NCBI GenBank assembly: GCA_937894165.1
Contig: CALCSX010000340.1
Span: 1 to 5,545, forward strand
Direction: 5' to 3'
From: an uncultured Saprospiraceae bacterium
GTDB taxonomy: Bacteria > Bacteroidota > Bacteroidia > Chitinophagales > Saprospiraceae
Length of the DNA stretch: 5,545 nucleotides
In this document: positions 1 through 5,545 of the stretch, in pieces
Layout: each line of letters begins with the position of its first letter
Position numbering within the stretch: the first letter of the stretch is position 1
Notes under the pieces: model-generated
The model's database searches: none
The model's input: only the letters and a program-made list of their open reading frames with translations
Told to the model about the DNA's origin: nothing
Made by a program: the position numbers and the translations under genes

Positions 1-26
1 GAAACGAGACAATCTCTCATGAGGAA

Positions 27-1301
27 GTGAGTAGGCAAATTTATAAAATCAAAAAATATAAGCCTTCTGAGTATGGTTCAGCTGCATTTACACACTACAT
101 GCATAATCATAAAAACGGTGTATCAAAGTTTTACGAAAGGGAAGCGGTTAGTCATGTTAAATCAGTAATGGAGTATAAATTTCCGGAAACTGAAATTACA
201 ACTATTGTAGCTGAGCAAGCTCTTCAAAGCATGCTTTTTAATTTCAAAAATGATGTACCTTTTCCCGAACCGGAAAATCCTAAATTTAAATTTATTGATT
301 TGTTCGCCGGAATAGGGGGTTTTAGAATTGCAATGCAAGGGCTGGGTGGAAAATGTGTTTTTACCAGTGAATGGGATGAACAAGCTAAAAAAACCTATGA
401 AGCCAATTTTGGTGAGGTGCCATTTGGTGACATTACAAAAGAGGAGACTAAGAGATTTATTCCTGATGGTTTCGATGTCCTTTGTGCCGGATTCCCGTGT
501 CAAGCTTTTTCAATTGCAGGAAAAAGAGGCGGGTTTGAAGATATAAGAGGAACACTTTTTTTTGATGTAGCAGAAATAATCAAAAAGAAGCAACCAAAGG
601 CAATTTTTCTGGAAAATGTTAAAGGATTATTTAATCATGACAAGGGAAAGACTCTCCAAACAATTTTAAATGTTTTAAGAAACGATTTAGGTTATTTTGT
701 ACCTGATCCTCAGGTTTTAAATGCTAAGAATTTTGGTGTGCCTCAAAACCGTGAAAGAGTATTTATAGTTGGATTTAGAGGTGATTTAGGAATTGATAGT
801 TTTGAATACCCTGAATCGACTAATAAAAATGTAAGGTTTGAAGATATTAAGGAGGAAGATACAGTTTCCGTTAAATATTATTTATCTGACACCTATCTAA
901 ATACACTAATTAATCATAAGAAAAGACACGAAAGTAAAGGAAATGGATTTGGTTATGAAATCATCCCGGATGATGGTATTGCTAATGCTGTTGTTTGTGG
1001 AGGTATGGGTAGAGAACGAAATCTAGTTTATGATGACAGGTTAGAAGATTTTACGCCTATAACACATATTAGGGGTGATGTGAACAGAAAAGGAATTAGA
1101 AAAATGACCCCAAGAGAATGGGCAAGACTTCAAGGCTTTCCTGATAATTTTATAATCCCTGTAGCAGATGCTTCTGCTTATAAACAATTTGGCAATTCAG
1201 TTGCAGTTCCGGCAATCAAAGCCACAGCACAAAAAATAATAGAAAGCATTTTAAAATTACAAAATCATGAATTCAAATCAAATCGAACTTATAAGCAATA
1301 A
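27..1301 (+). CDS. DNA (cytosine-5-)-methyltransferase, M.HpaII-like, predicted target CCGG (5' end possibly cut by the window)
   Basis: This enzyme transfers a methyl group from S-adenosylmethionine to C5 of cytosine and protects host DNA from the partner endonuclease encoded at 1593-2672. The C5-methylase motifs are in canonical order: motif I DLFAGIGGF (residues 91-99), motif IV GFPCQ with catalytic Cys158, motif VI ENV (196-198), motif VIII QNRER (240-244), a variable target-recognition region at about 255-355, motif IX around TPREWARLQGFP (361-372), and motif X FGNSV (388-392). From memory, long stretches such as FCAGFPCQAFSIAGKRGGFED-type blocks and the target-recognition region match M.HpaII, which methylates the inner C of CCGG. 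That specificity is inferred. About 86 residues precede motif I, compared with roughly 32 in M.HpaII. The GTG at 27 is only the first possible start, because the frame is open back to base 3, so the real start may be upstream. The gene's end overlaps the next gene by 35 bases. Confidence 0.95.
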   Translation: MSRQIYKIKKYKPSEYGSAAFTHYMHNHKNGVSKFYEREAVSHVKSVMEYKFPETEITTIVAEQALQSMLFNFKNDVPFPEPENPKFKFIDLFAGIGGFRIAMQGLGGKCVFTSEWDEQAKKTYEANFGEVPFGDITKEETKRFIPDGFDVLCAGFPCQAFSIAGKRGGFEDIRGTLFFDVAEIIKKKQPKAIFLENVKGLFNHDKGKTLQTILNVLRNDLGYFVPDPQVLNAKNFGVPQNRERVFIVGFRGDLGIDSFEYPESTNKNVRFEDIKEEDTVSVKYYLSDTYLNTLINHKKRHESKGNGFGYEIIPDDGIANAVVCGGMGRERNLVYDDRLEDFTPITHIRGDVNRKGIRKMTPREWARLQGFPDNFIIPVADASAYKQFGNSVAVPAIKATAQKIIESILKLQNHEFKSNRTYKQ

Positions 1302-1599
1302 GCTATATGTTGGTCTTGGATCAACGATGGATTTTTCAAGGTGGGAAACATTTTCTATAAATGAAAAAATTGACGAAACACTAAAACCAAATGGATTAGT
1401 GTATTACGAAGTAAATTCGTTAAAAAATGCTATTGCATTATCTAAAAAGTTTATAAAAGAATTTGGATTAGGTTCATCCAATTGGCTTGGAGGAATTGTC
1501 TTAGATGATTCAATGAAATTTGTAGCAAAAATTTCCTATAATGGAAGATTATGGGACAATGAGGATTGGAGAGTAGCTCAAGAAATTGAATTATGTTAA
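1267..1599 (+). CDS. Uncharacterised 110-residue protein between methyltransferase and endonuclease
   Basis: I do not recognise this family. The predicted protein is small and soluble, with no signal peptide or membrane segment, and looks like mixed alpha/beta. Visible blocks are KLYVGLGSTMDF (13-24), a hydrophobic stretch KNAIALSKKFIKEFG, then WLGGIVLDD and a C-terminal KISYNGRLWDNEDW segment rich in Trp, Asp and Glu. It has no helix-turn-helix of a controller protein and no Vsr-type nuclease motif. The ATG at 1267 lies inside the methyltransferase end (35-base overlap). A later in-frame ATG at 1327 would remove that overlap and leave a 90-residue protein, so the start is uncertain. Its stop overlaps the endonuclease ATG by 7 bases, which implies translational coupling. 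The sandwiched position and protein-like composition support a real gene that works with the restriction system, perhaps as an accessory or modulator. That role is inferred from position only. Confidence 0.75.
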   Translation: MNSNQIELISNKLYVGLGSTMDFSRWETFSINEKIDETLKPNGLVYYEVNSLKNAIALSKKFIKEFGLGSSNWLGGIVLDDSMKFVAKISYNGRLWDNEDWRVAQEIELC

Positions 1600-2672
1600 A
1601 AGGAAATAAAGGAGAATGGAGCGAAATATACACTCTTCTGAAAATCATCTCAGACAAAAATCTATTTGCAGGAGACAGCGATTTAAAAAGGCTTGAAAAC
1701 CTTATATTCCCAATCATTAAAATTCTGCGCGATGAATCAAACGGAACTTATGAATATGCTTATGAAAGCGACTTGGTTATCATAAAAGGTGTCGGGGAAG
1801 AATTTAGAATTCCAATTGTAGAGTTTCAAATGAATGCGATACTGCTACTTTCGAAGCTTAAAGAAACCACTACTGCAACTTTTTCCATTCCTGAAATCGA
1901 AACATTCATCAATACATTTTCCTGCTATTCACTTAAAGCAAAATCATCAATTAAAAGTGATATCAGAATAATAATTCACGACCAACGAACAGGAACTACA
2001 CCTCAATTGGGTTTCAGTATTAAGTCACAATTGGGTGGTGCATCAACACTTTTGAATGCAGGTAAGACTACCAATTTTATTTATGAAATAAAGAATACAA
2101 TTTTAACACAAAGTCAAATTCAGGAGATAAATAGTATTGATTCAAGGAGTAAAATCAAGGATAGAATTGAGAAAATAACTGAGTTTTTGGGGAAATTGGA
2201 ATTCAAACGAACCGCAAGTTCAATTTTTGGCAATAACTTAATATTGATTGATAGTGTAATGCCTGAAATTCTTGCTGAAATTCTTTTATTGTTTTTTACT
2301 TCAGGTCATTCAAAACTTGTCGATTTAGTTAATGAAATTTCAATTTCAAACCCCCTCGAATATAATCTAGAAACAAATCATCCTTTTTATTCATATAAAA
2401 TCAAACGCTTCTTGACCGACATAGCGTTGGGTATGATGCCTTCAAAAATGTGGACAGGAGAACTTGATGCGACAGGCGGTTATTTAGTAGTAAAAGAAGA
2501 TGGAGAAGTTCTTTGCTATCACATTTATAATCGAAATGAATTTGAAAACTATTTACTGAATAATTCCAAGCTGGAAACAGCAAGTAGTACTAGACACGAT
2601 TTCGGATCTGTGTACCATTCAGACACAAAACAGTTTTTTAAACTGAATTTACAAATAAGATTTTTGAAGTAA
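1593..2672 (+). CDS. HpaII-family type II restriction endonuclease, predicted to cut CCGG
   Basis: This is the restriction partner of the upstream methyltransferase. It is predicted to cleave unmethylated CCGG, as HpaII does. The length (359 residues) is close to the 358 I recall for HpaII. The N-terminus KGNKGEWSEIY (3-13) is the characteristic opening block of this family. The probable PD-(D/E)XK-type core is Asp123 (KSDIRIII) followed by GFSIKSQLGG (140-149), with Lys144 as the candidate catalytic lysine and Ser142 where many relatives of the fold have Glu or Gln. Next comes STLLNAGKTTNF (151-162), a block seen in several restriction enzymes of this type. The C-terminus ends with FFKLNLQIRF (348-357). 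The ORF is full length with no frameshift. The start overlaps gene 2 by 7 bases, and the TAA stop shares one base with the next ATG (TAATG at 2670-2674). Family assignment comes from recalled sequence similarity. Specificity is inferred from the family and from the methyltransferase partner. Confidence 0.92.
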   Translation: MLKGNKGEWSEIYTLLKIISDKNLFAGDSDLKRLENLIFPIIKILRDESNGTYEYAYESDLVIIKGVGEEFRIPIVEFQMNAILLLSKLKETTTATFSIPEIETFINTFSCYSLKAKSSIKSDIRIIIHDQRTGTTPQLGFSIKSQLGGASTLLNAGKTTNFIYEIKNTILTQSQIQEINSIDSRSKIKDRIEKITEFLGKLEFKRTASSIFGNNLILIDSVMPEILAEILLLFFTSGHSKLVDLVNEISISNPLEYNLETNHPFYSYKIKRFLTDIALGMMPSKMWTGELDATGGYLVVKEDGEVLCYHIYNRNEFENYLLNNSKLETASSTRHDFGSVYHSDTKQFFKLNLQIRFLK

Positions 2673-4915
2673 TGAAAAATCAACTACAATTTAGAATCAG
2701 TTCAGGATTAAAAAACATAATTGGAAGAGATTTAATTACTGATGATTTTATAGCCATTTTCGAACTTGTTAAAAATTCGTACGATGCACACGCATCTAAG
2801 GTTTTAATAGAGTTTGAAAACTTAGAGTCTCCATTTGCGATTATCAGAATTACTGATAACGGAAAGGGAATGAATTATGATGATCTAATCAATAAATGGT
2901 TGTTTGTAGCATACTCTGCTAAAAAAGACGGAACTGAAGACAATAATTTTAGGAATAAAATTAAAACAAAATCATTTTATGCTGGTGCAAAAGGAATTGG
3001 AAGATTTTCTTGTGATAAATTAGGTTCTAAACTTAAACTAATTACAAAAAAGGATGAGATATTTAGTAAAATCGAGCAAATTGAAGTGGATTGGGACAAT
3101 TTTGAAAAAGACTCAAAAGACGAATTTATTAATATAAGTGTAATTCATAGCACATTAAATTCAATTCCATTTCAATATAGTTCAGGTACCATTATCGAGA
3201 TAACAAGTATAAGAGATGATTCTGAATGGAATTATGGTAAAATAATTCGATTAAAAAATTCATTGTCAAAATTAATTAATCCCTTCGAAAAAAATGAAGA
3301 AAGGATTTTTGAAATTGAAATTAAAGCAAATCAATATTATGAGCTTGATAGTAAATATCAAACCGAATATCAAAAAATTAATGGGTTAGTTCAAAATAAT
3401 CTAATTTCAATTTTAAATGAAAAAACATTTAAAATTGTCTCACGTATTTCTAAAAATGGTCAACTTATAATTTCCGATATAACAAATAATGGAACTTGGT
3501 TATTTACAGTCACAGAAAATAATTTATCATTTAATCATTTAAGAGATATTTATATTGAGTTATACTTTTTAAATAGAAGTGCCAAAAATAATTTCACACG
3601 GACTATGGGTATTAAGAATACAGAATATGGTTCAATTTTCTTGTATAAAAATGGCATAAGAGTATATCCCTACGGAGAACCAGGAGAAGATCCTTTTGAT
3701 CTCGATCGACGGCAACAAAAGAGAATCGGTGACAAATTAGGGACTAGAGAATTAATAGGTAGAATTGAAATATCAGGTGATAATGAAGATTTTACAGAAA
3801 CTACAAGTCGTGATGGTGGATTAATTAAGAATCATGCATATTATCAACTCATTGATTATTTCACTTCCGTAATAGAAAAGTTGGAGTCTTTTTGGACCAG
3901 CATGTATAAATATGGAGTTGATATTGATGATTATAGTGAAAATGATGAGGTGGAAATTAAGATCATTAAGTCTTTATTAAAGATTAAAAGTGATAATTCT
4001 TATGTTGTTATAAATTTTAATACAGACTTTATTTCTATAATTACAGATTCTCAAGAAAAAGACCAGAATGCTTTGGTTTTAATAAAATCCATTGAAAAAA
4101 TTGCTAGAAATTCTAATAATAAAGCTTTATTTTCAAAGATATCTAAAATTAGAAGAACTTTAGATGATGCTTTATCCTTAGCATTGAATGCTGAGGAGGC
4201 ATTAAAAATAAAAAATAAAGAACTAAAAGAACAGGAAAATCAAAATCTTTTTTTAAAATCATTAAAAAGTCAAGATTTTTCAGAATTAGTGAGCTTAATG
4301 CACCACATTGGCATTTCATCAGGTATTATTAGTAATCATTTGCAAATTTTGACTTATAAAATTGAAAAGAAAATATCATTTAATGATGATGATTTAAAAA
4401 GGGCAATTTCCATTTTGAATTTGGAAAATCAAAAAATTTTATCTATTTCCAGATTTGCGACCAAGGCAAACTTTAAATTAAATGCAGAGAACCAAAGTTT
4501 GGATTTAATTCAATTTGTAACTCAATATATAAATAATGTAGTTTTAGCATATTTAAACGGGATTGATATAAGAATTCTTGTTCCAGATGGAATGGCTTTC
4601 ATAACAACTTTTAAGCCCCTTGAATTAACGATGATTATAGATAATTTAATTAACAATTCTAAAAAAGCAAAAGCTACTTTAATTGAAATTGAAATTCTAA
4701 AAATAAATTCTAAATTGTTAATTTATTTTAAAGATAATGGTGTAGGAATTCCTCAAGCAAATAGGCAGAAAATTTTTGATTTCGGATTTACCACAACAGA
4801 AGGTTCTGGTCTTGGTTTAACTCACATAAGAGAAACCTTAGAAAAAATTGGAGCAAAAATTGAACTAAATATTGATAGTGAATTAAATACAACCTTTTTA
4901 TTGACATTTAAATAA
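2672..4915 (+). CDS. Dual-GHKL protein: N-terminal MORC/HSP90-like ATPase joined to a C-terminal histidine kinase module
   Basis: This is a 747-residue cytoplasmic protein with no transmembrane segments or obvious periplasmic sensor. The N-terminal GHKL ATPase has its N-box ELVKNSYDA (31-39), G1 motif DNGKG (62-66) and glycine lid GAKGIGRF (105-112). A second half of the MORC/MutL type follows, with FLYKNGIRV-PYGE (323-336) and TSRDGGL (378-384). A linker leads into a Lys/Glu-rich, probably coiled-coil helix (about 490-535). Next is an H-box-like segment LMHHIGISSG (542-551), where His544 fits the phospho-acceptor position best. The C-terminal histidine-kinase ATPase has N-box DNLINNSKKA (657-666), G1 DNGVGIP (688-694), F-box IFDFGF (701-706) and G2 GSGLGL (711-716). 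Both nucleotide sites look intact. Predicted activities are ATP-driven conformational switching, autophosphorylation and phosphotransfer to the receiver-like protein encoded next. MORC/MutL-like GHKL ATPases have been described in restriction-modification operons, which fits this position. The physiological signal is unknown. Confidence 0.9.
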   Translation: MKNQLQFRISSGLKNIIGRDLITDDFIAIFELVKNSYDAHASKVLIEFENLESPFAIIRITDNGKGMNYDDLINKWLFVAYSAKKDGTEDNNFRNKIKTKSFYAGAKGIGRFSCDKLGSKLKLITKKDEIFSKIEQIEVDWDNFEKDSKDEFINISVIHSTLNSIPFQYSSGTIIEITSIRDDSEWNYGKIIRLKNSLSKLINPFEKNEERIFEIEIKANQYYELDSKYQTEYQKINGLVQNNLISILNEKTFKIVSRISKNGQLIISDITNNGTWLFTVTENNLSFNHLRDIYIELYFLNRSAKNNFTRTMGIKNTEYGSIFLYKNGIRVYPYGEPGEDPFDLDRRQQKRIGDKLGTRELIGRIEISGDNEDFTETTSRDGGLIKNHAYYQLIDYFTSVIEKLESFWTSMYKYGVDIDDYSENDEVEIKIIKSLLKIKSDNSYVVINFNTDFISIITDSQEKDQNALVLIKSIEKIARNSNNKALFSKISKIRRTLDDALSLALNAEEALKIKNKELKEQENQNLFLKSLKSQDFSELVSLMHHIGISSGIISNHLQILTYKIEKKISFNDDDLKRAISILNLENQKILSISRFATKANFKLNAENQSLDLIQFVTQYINNVVLAYLNGIDIRILVPDGMAFITTFKPLELTMIIDNLINNSKKAKATLIEIEILKINSKLLIYFKDNGVGIPQANRQKIFDFGFTTTEGSGLGLTHIRETLEKIGAKIELNIDSELNTTFLLTFK

Positions 4916-4931
4916 TTAAACAAATATTCCT

Positions 4932-5327
4932 ATGAAAATTTTAGTTTTCGAAGATTCTCCAAATAAAATGCAATCTGTGGAAGAATTACTCAACTTGAAA
5001 TTAAGCCATGAATTTGGTATGACAATTTCAATGGTTATCCATATCGACGATGCTACATTAGAAACAGAATTACTAACTAATGATTTTGCATTGGTTTTAA
5101 TAGATGACGATTTAGGAGATAATTTGTCGGGTGAGAATGTGATTGAAAAAATTATTGAAATAATTGATTCTACTCCCGAGTGCCGAAGATTACCCTTAAT
5201 TTATTATTCTGCGGGTACTACTGTTGAAGATTTAAAACTAAAATCTAAACGTTTTGGAATGATTCAATGTGTCAGTTTTGAAAATTTAACGGATGTTGTA
5301 TACACATTTGTAAAAAGCAGGAGGTAA
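4932..5327 (+). CDS. Stand-alone, atypical response-regulator receiver-like protein
   Basis: This 131-residue protein has the receiver fold pattern and no output domain. Beta-1 with its acidic pair is KILVFEDSP (2-10), with Glu7 and Asp8. Beta-3 with the likely phospho-acceptor is FALVLIDDDLGDNLSG (52-67), with Asp58 best aligned and the usual glycine one residue later than normal. Beta-4 is LPLIYYSAG (87-95), with Ser93 at the conserved Thr/Ser site. Where typical receivers have an invariant Lys at the end of beta-5, this one reads CVSFENL (113-119), with Ser115 and no lysine. It lies 16 bases after the dual-GHKL gene, so the obvious partner is that kinase. It could be a phosphate acceptor or buffer, an allosteric partner, or a pseudo-receiver that binds regardless of phosphorylation. 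With no DNA-binding domain, direct transcription control is unlikely. The ATG at 4932 has an A/T-rich leader without Shine-Dalgarno, as elsewhere in the operon. Confidence 0.85.
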   Translation: MKILVFEDSPNKMQSVEELLNLKLSHEFGMTISMVIHIDDATLETELLTNDFALVLIDDDLGDNLSGENVIEKIIEIIDSTPECRRLPLIYYSAGTTVEDLKLKSKRFGMIQCVSFENLTDVVYTFVKSRR

Positions 5328-5343
5328 ATAATGCATTTTTTTT
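5312..5343 (+). terminator. Possible weak terminator at the operon end
   Basis: An A-rich arm AAAAAGCA (5312-5319) can pair imperfectly with TGCATTTT (5332-5339): three pairs, an A-A mismatch, then four A-T pairs. A run of eight T residues lies at 5336-5343. The stem is short, poor in G/C and overlaps the end of the receiver gene, so the T-tract is the main evidence. It is the only terminator-like signal I see after the last gene of the operon. Confidence 0.22.
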
Positions 5344-5395
5344 CTAATTCAATAAGTTGAAATACTTTATACTTTTCTGTCGATTTAATGGATCA

Positions 5396-5412
5396 GTTAT
5401 TTATTGAATAAC
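5396..5412. repeat. Short perfect inverted repeat (GTTATT / AATAAC)
   Basis: Six-base arms GTTATT (5396-5401) and AATAAC (5407-5412) flank a five-base loop. With almost only A-T pairs and no T-run after it, it is a poor terminator. It sits directly upstream of the candidate promoter and could be a regulator-binding palindrome or chance in AT-rich DNA. Confidence 0.2.
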
Positions 5413-5413
5413 A

Positions 5414-5442
5414 TTTGTGTAATAAGTAAAATTATTTATTTG
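5414..5442 (+). promoter_or_regulatory. Candidate Bacteroidota-type promoter for the downstream (off-window) operon
   Basis: TTTG at 5414-5417 and TTTATTTG at 5435-5442 are separated by 17 bases. They resemble the -33 TTTG and -7 TAnnTTTG elements of Bacteroidota, the second with one mismatch. Transcription would begin near 5449, about 20 bases before the ATG at 5468, which suits a short leader-peptide transcript. Nothing equivalent stands out between the genes of the operon itself. Such A/T-rich motifs are easily found by chance. Confidence 0.35.
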
Positions 5443-5467
5443 GTACAACAAGTTTTAACTTTATTTA

Positions 5468-5545
5468 ATGAGAAATACCAAAAACTTCCTTTTTGAACAA
5501 TTATTTAAAACCAAAATCACTACCATGACCATCACTCTCCACCAC
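5468..5545 (+). CDS. Start of an open frame, possible leader peptide of an amino-acid biosynthesis operon (cut by window end)
   Basis: From ATG at 5468 the frame is open for 26 codons to the window edge. The end reads KTKITTMTITLHH (residues 14-26), rich in Thr and Ile and finishing in consecutive His codons. There is a second in-frame ATG at 5525. The DNA turns from A/T-rich to C-rich here (ACC, ATC, CAC codons). Leader peptides of his operons contain runs of His, and those of thr operons contain runs of Thr and Ile. Either would fit an attenuator that lies mostly outside the window. It may instead be the N-terminus of an ordinary gene. The candidate promoter just upstream gives some support. 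Confidence 0.35.
   Translation, partial: MRNTKNFLFEQLFKTKITTMTITLHH

Noticed and set aside
162..503. A 113-codon minus-strand frame inside the methyltransferase gene.
   Set aside because: It lies opposite motifs I and IV of the methylase, has a composition unlike a real protein, and is best explained as a shadow of the coding strand. The same applies to the minus-strand frames at 1451-1717 and 2401-2583 and the plus-strand frame at 328-546.
1267..1599. Idea that the 110-residue gene is a Vsr repair endonuclease or a C-type controller.
   Set aside because: Vsr genes accompany some C5-methylases, but I see neither the Vsr catalytic motifs nor a helix-turn-helix.
1608..1618. AAAGGAG followed by ATG at 1616, resembling a strong ribosome binding site and start.
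   Set aside because: That ATG is out of frame with the endonuclease. The bases encode the conserved KGEW block of the family, so the ATG at 1593 is the real start.
5319..5360. A perfect AGGAGG six bases before ATG at 5331, opening a nine-codon frame (MHFFSNSIS).
   Set aside because: AGGAGG encodes the last two Arg codons of the receiver gene, the other genes here do not use Shine-Dalgarno sites, and the peptide is very short and overlaps a T-run. Probably chance.
5450..5461. Palindrome AAGTT-TT-AACTT near the putative transcription start.
   Set aside because: The two-base loop is too small for a hairpin, and such A/T palindromes are frequent here. There is no independent sign that it is an operator.
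1..5545. Search for CRISPR-like repeats, tRNA or rRNA genes, insertion-sequence ends and transposase or integrase genes.
   Set aside because: No regularly spaced repeats, tRNA-like folds, terminal inverted repeats or recombinase motifs were seen on either strand.

Overview
The window is very AT-rich and all its genes are on the + strand. The features suggest a member of the Bacteroidota (Flavobacterium-like): A/T-rich gene starts with almost no Shine-Dalgarno sequences, and a candidate promoter close to the TTTG / TAnnTTTG pattern of that phylum. This assignment is inferred from style, not from a marker gene.

Positions 27-5327 hold one tightly packed operon of five genes. (1) A C5-cytosine DNA methyltransferase that closely resembles M.HpaII as I remember it (target CCGG). 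(2) A 110-residue protein of unknown function, whose start overlaps the methyltransferase end by 35 bases. (3) A HpaII-family restriction endonuclease, whose start overlaps gene 2 by 7 bases. (4) A 747-residue protein with two complete GHKL ATPase modules: an N-terminal MORC/HSP90-like one and a C-terminal histidine-kinase one behind a histidine-containing helix. It starts inside the stop codon of the endonuclease (TAATG). (5) A 131-residue stand-alone receiver-like protein, 16 bases further on, which keeps the acidic pocket but lacks the conserved lysine and any output domain.

Genes 1 and 3 form a type II restriction-modification pair that should protect against DNA lacking CCGG methylation. 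Genes 4 and 5 look like a two-component-type module built on a MORC-like ATPase. Their overlap and shared orientation suggest they are co-expressed with the restriction system, perhaps as a sensor, regulator or second defence layer. No classical controller (C) protein or Vsr repair endonuclease is visible inside the window.

Positions 5328-5545 are intergenic. They hold a T-tract that may be a weak terminator, a small AT hairpin, a candidate promoter at about 5414-5442 and, from 5468 to the window edge, an open frame rich in Thr and Ile that ends in His-His. That frame looks like the beginning of an amino-acid-operon leader peptide, so the defence operon probably sits next to a housekeeping biosynthetic operon. 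At the left edge the methyltransferase frame is open to the border, so its true start may lie outside the window.
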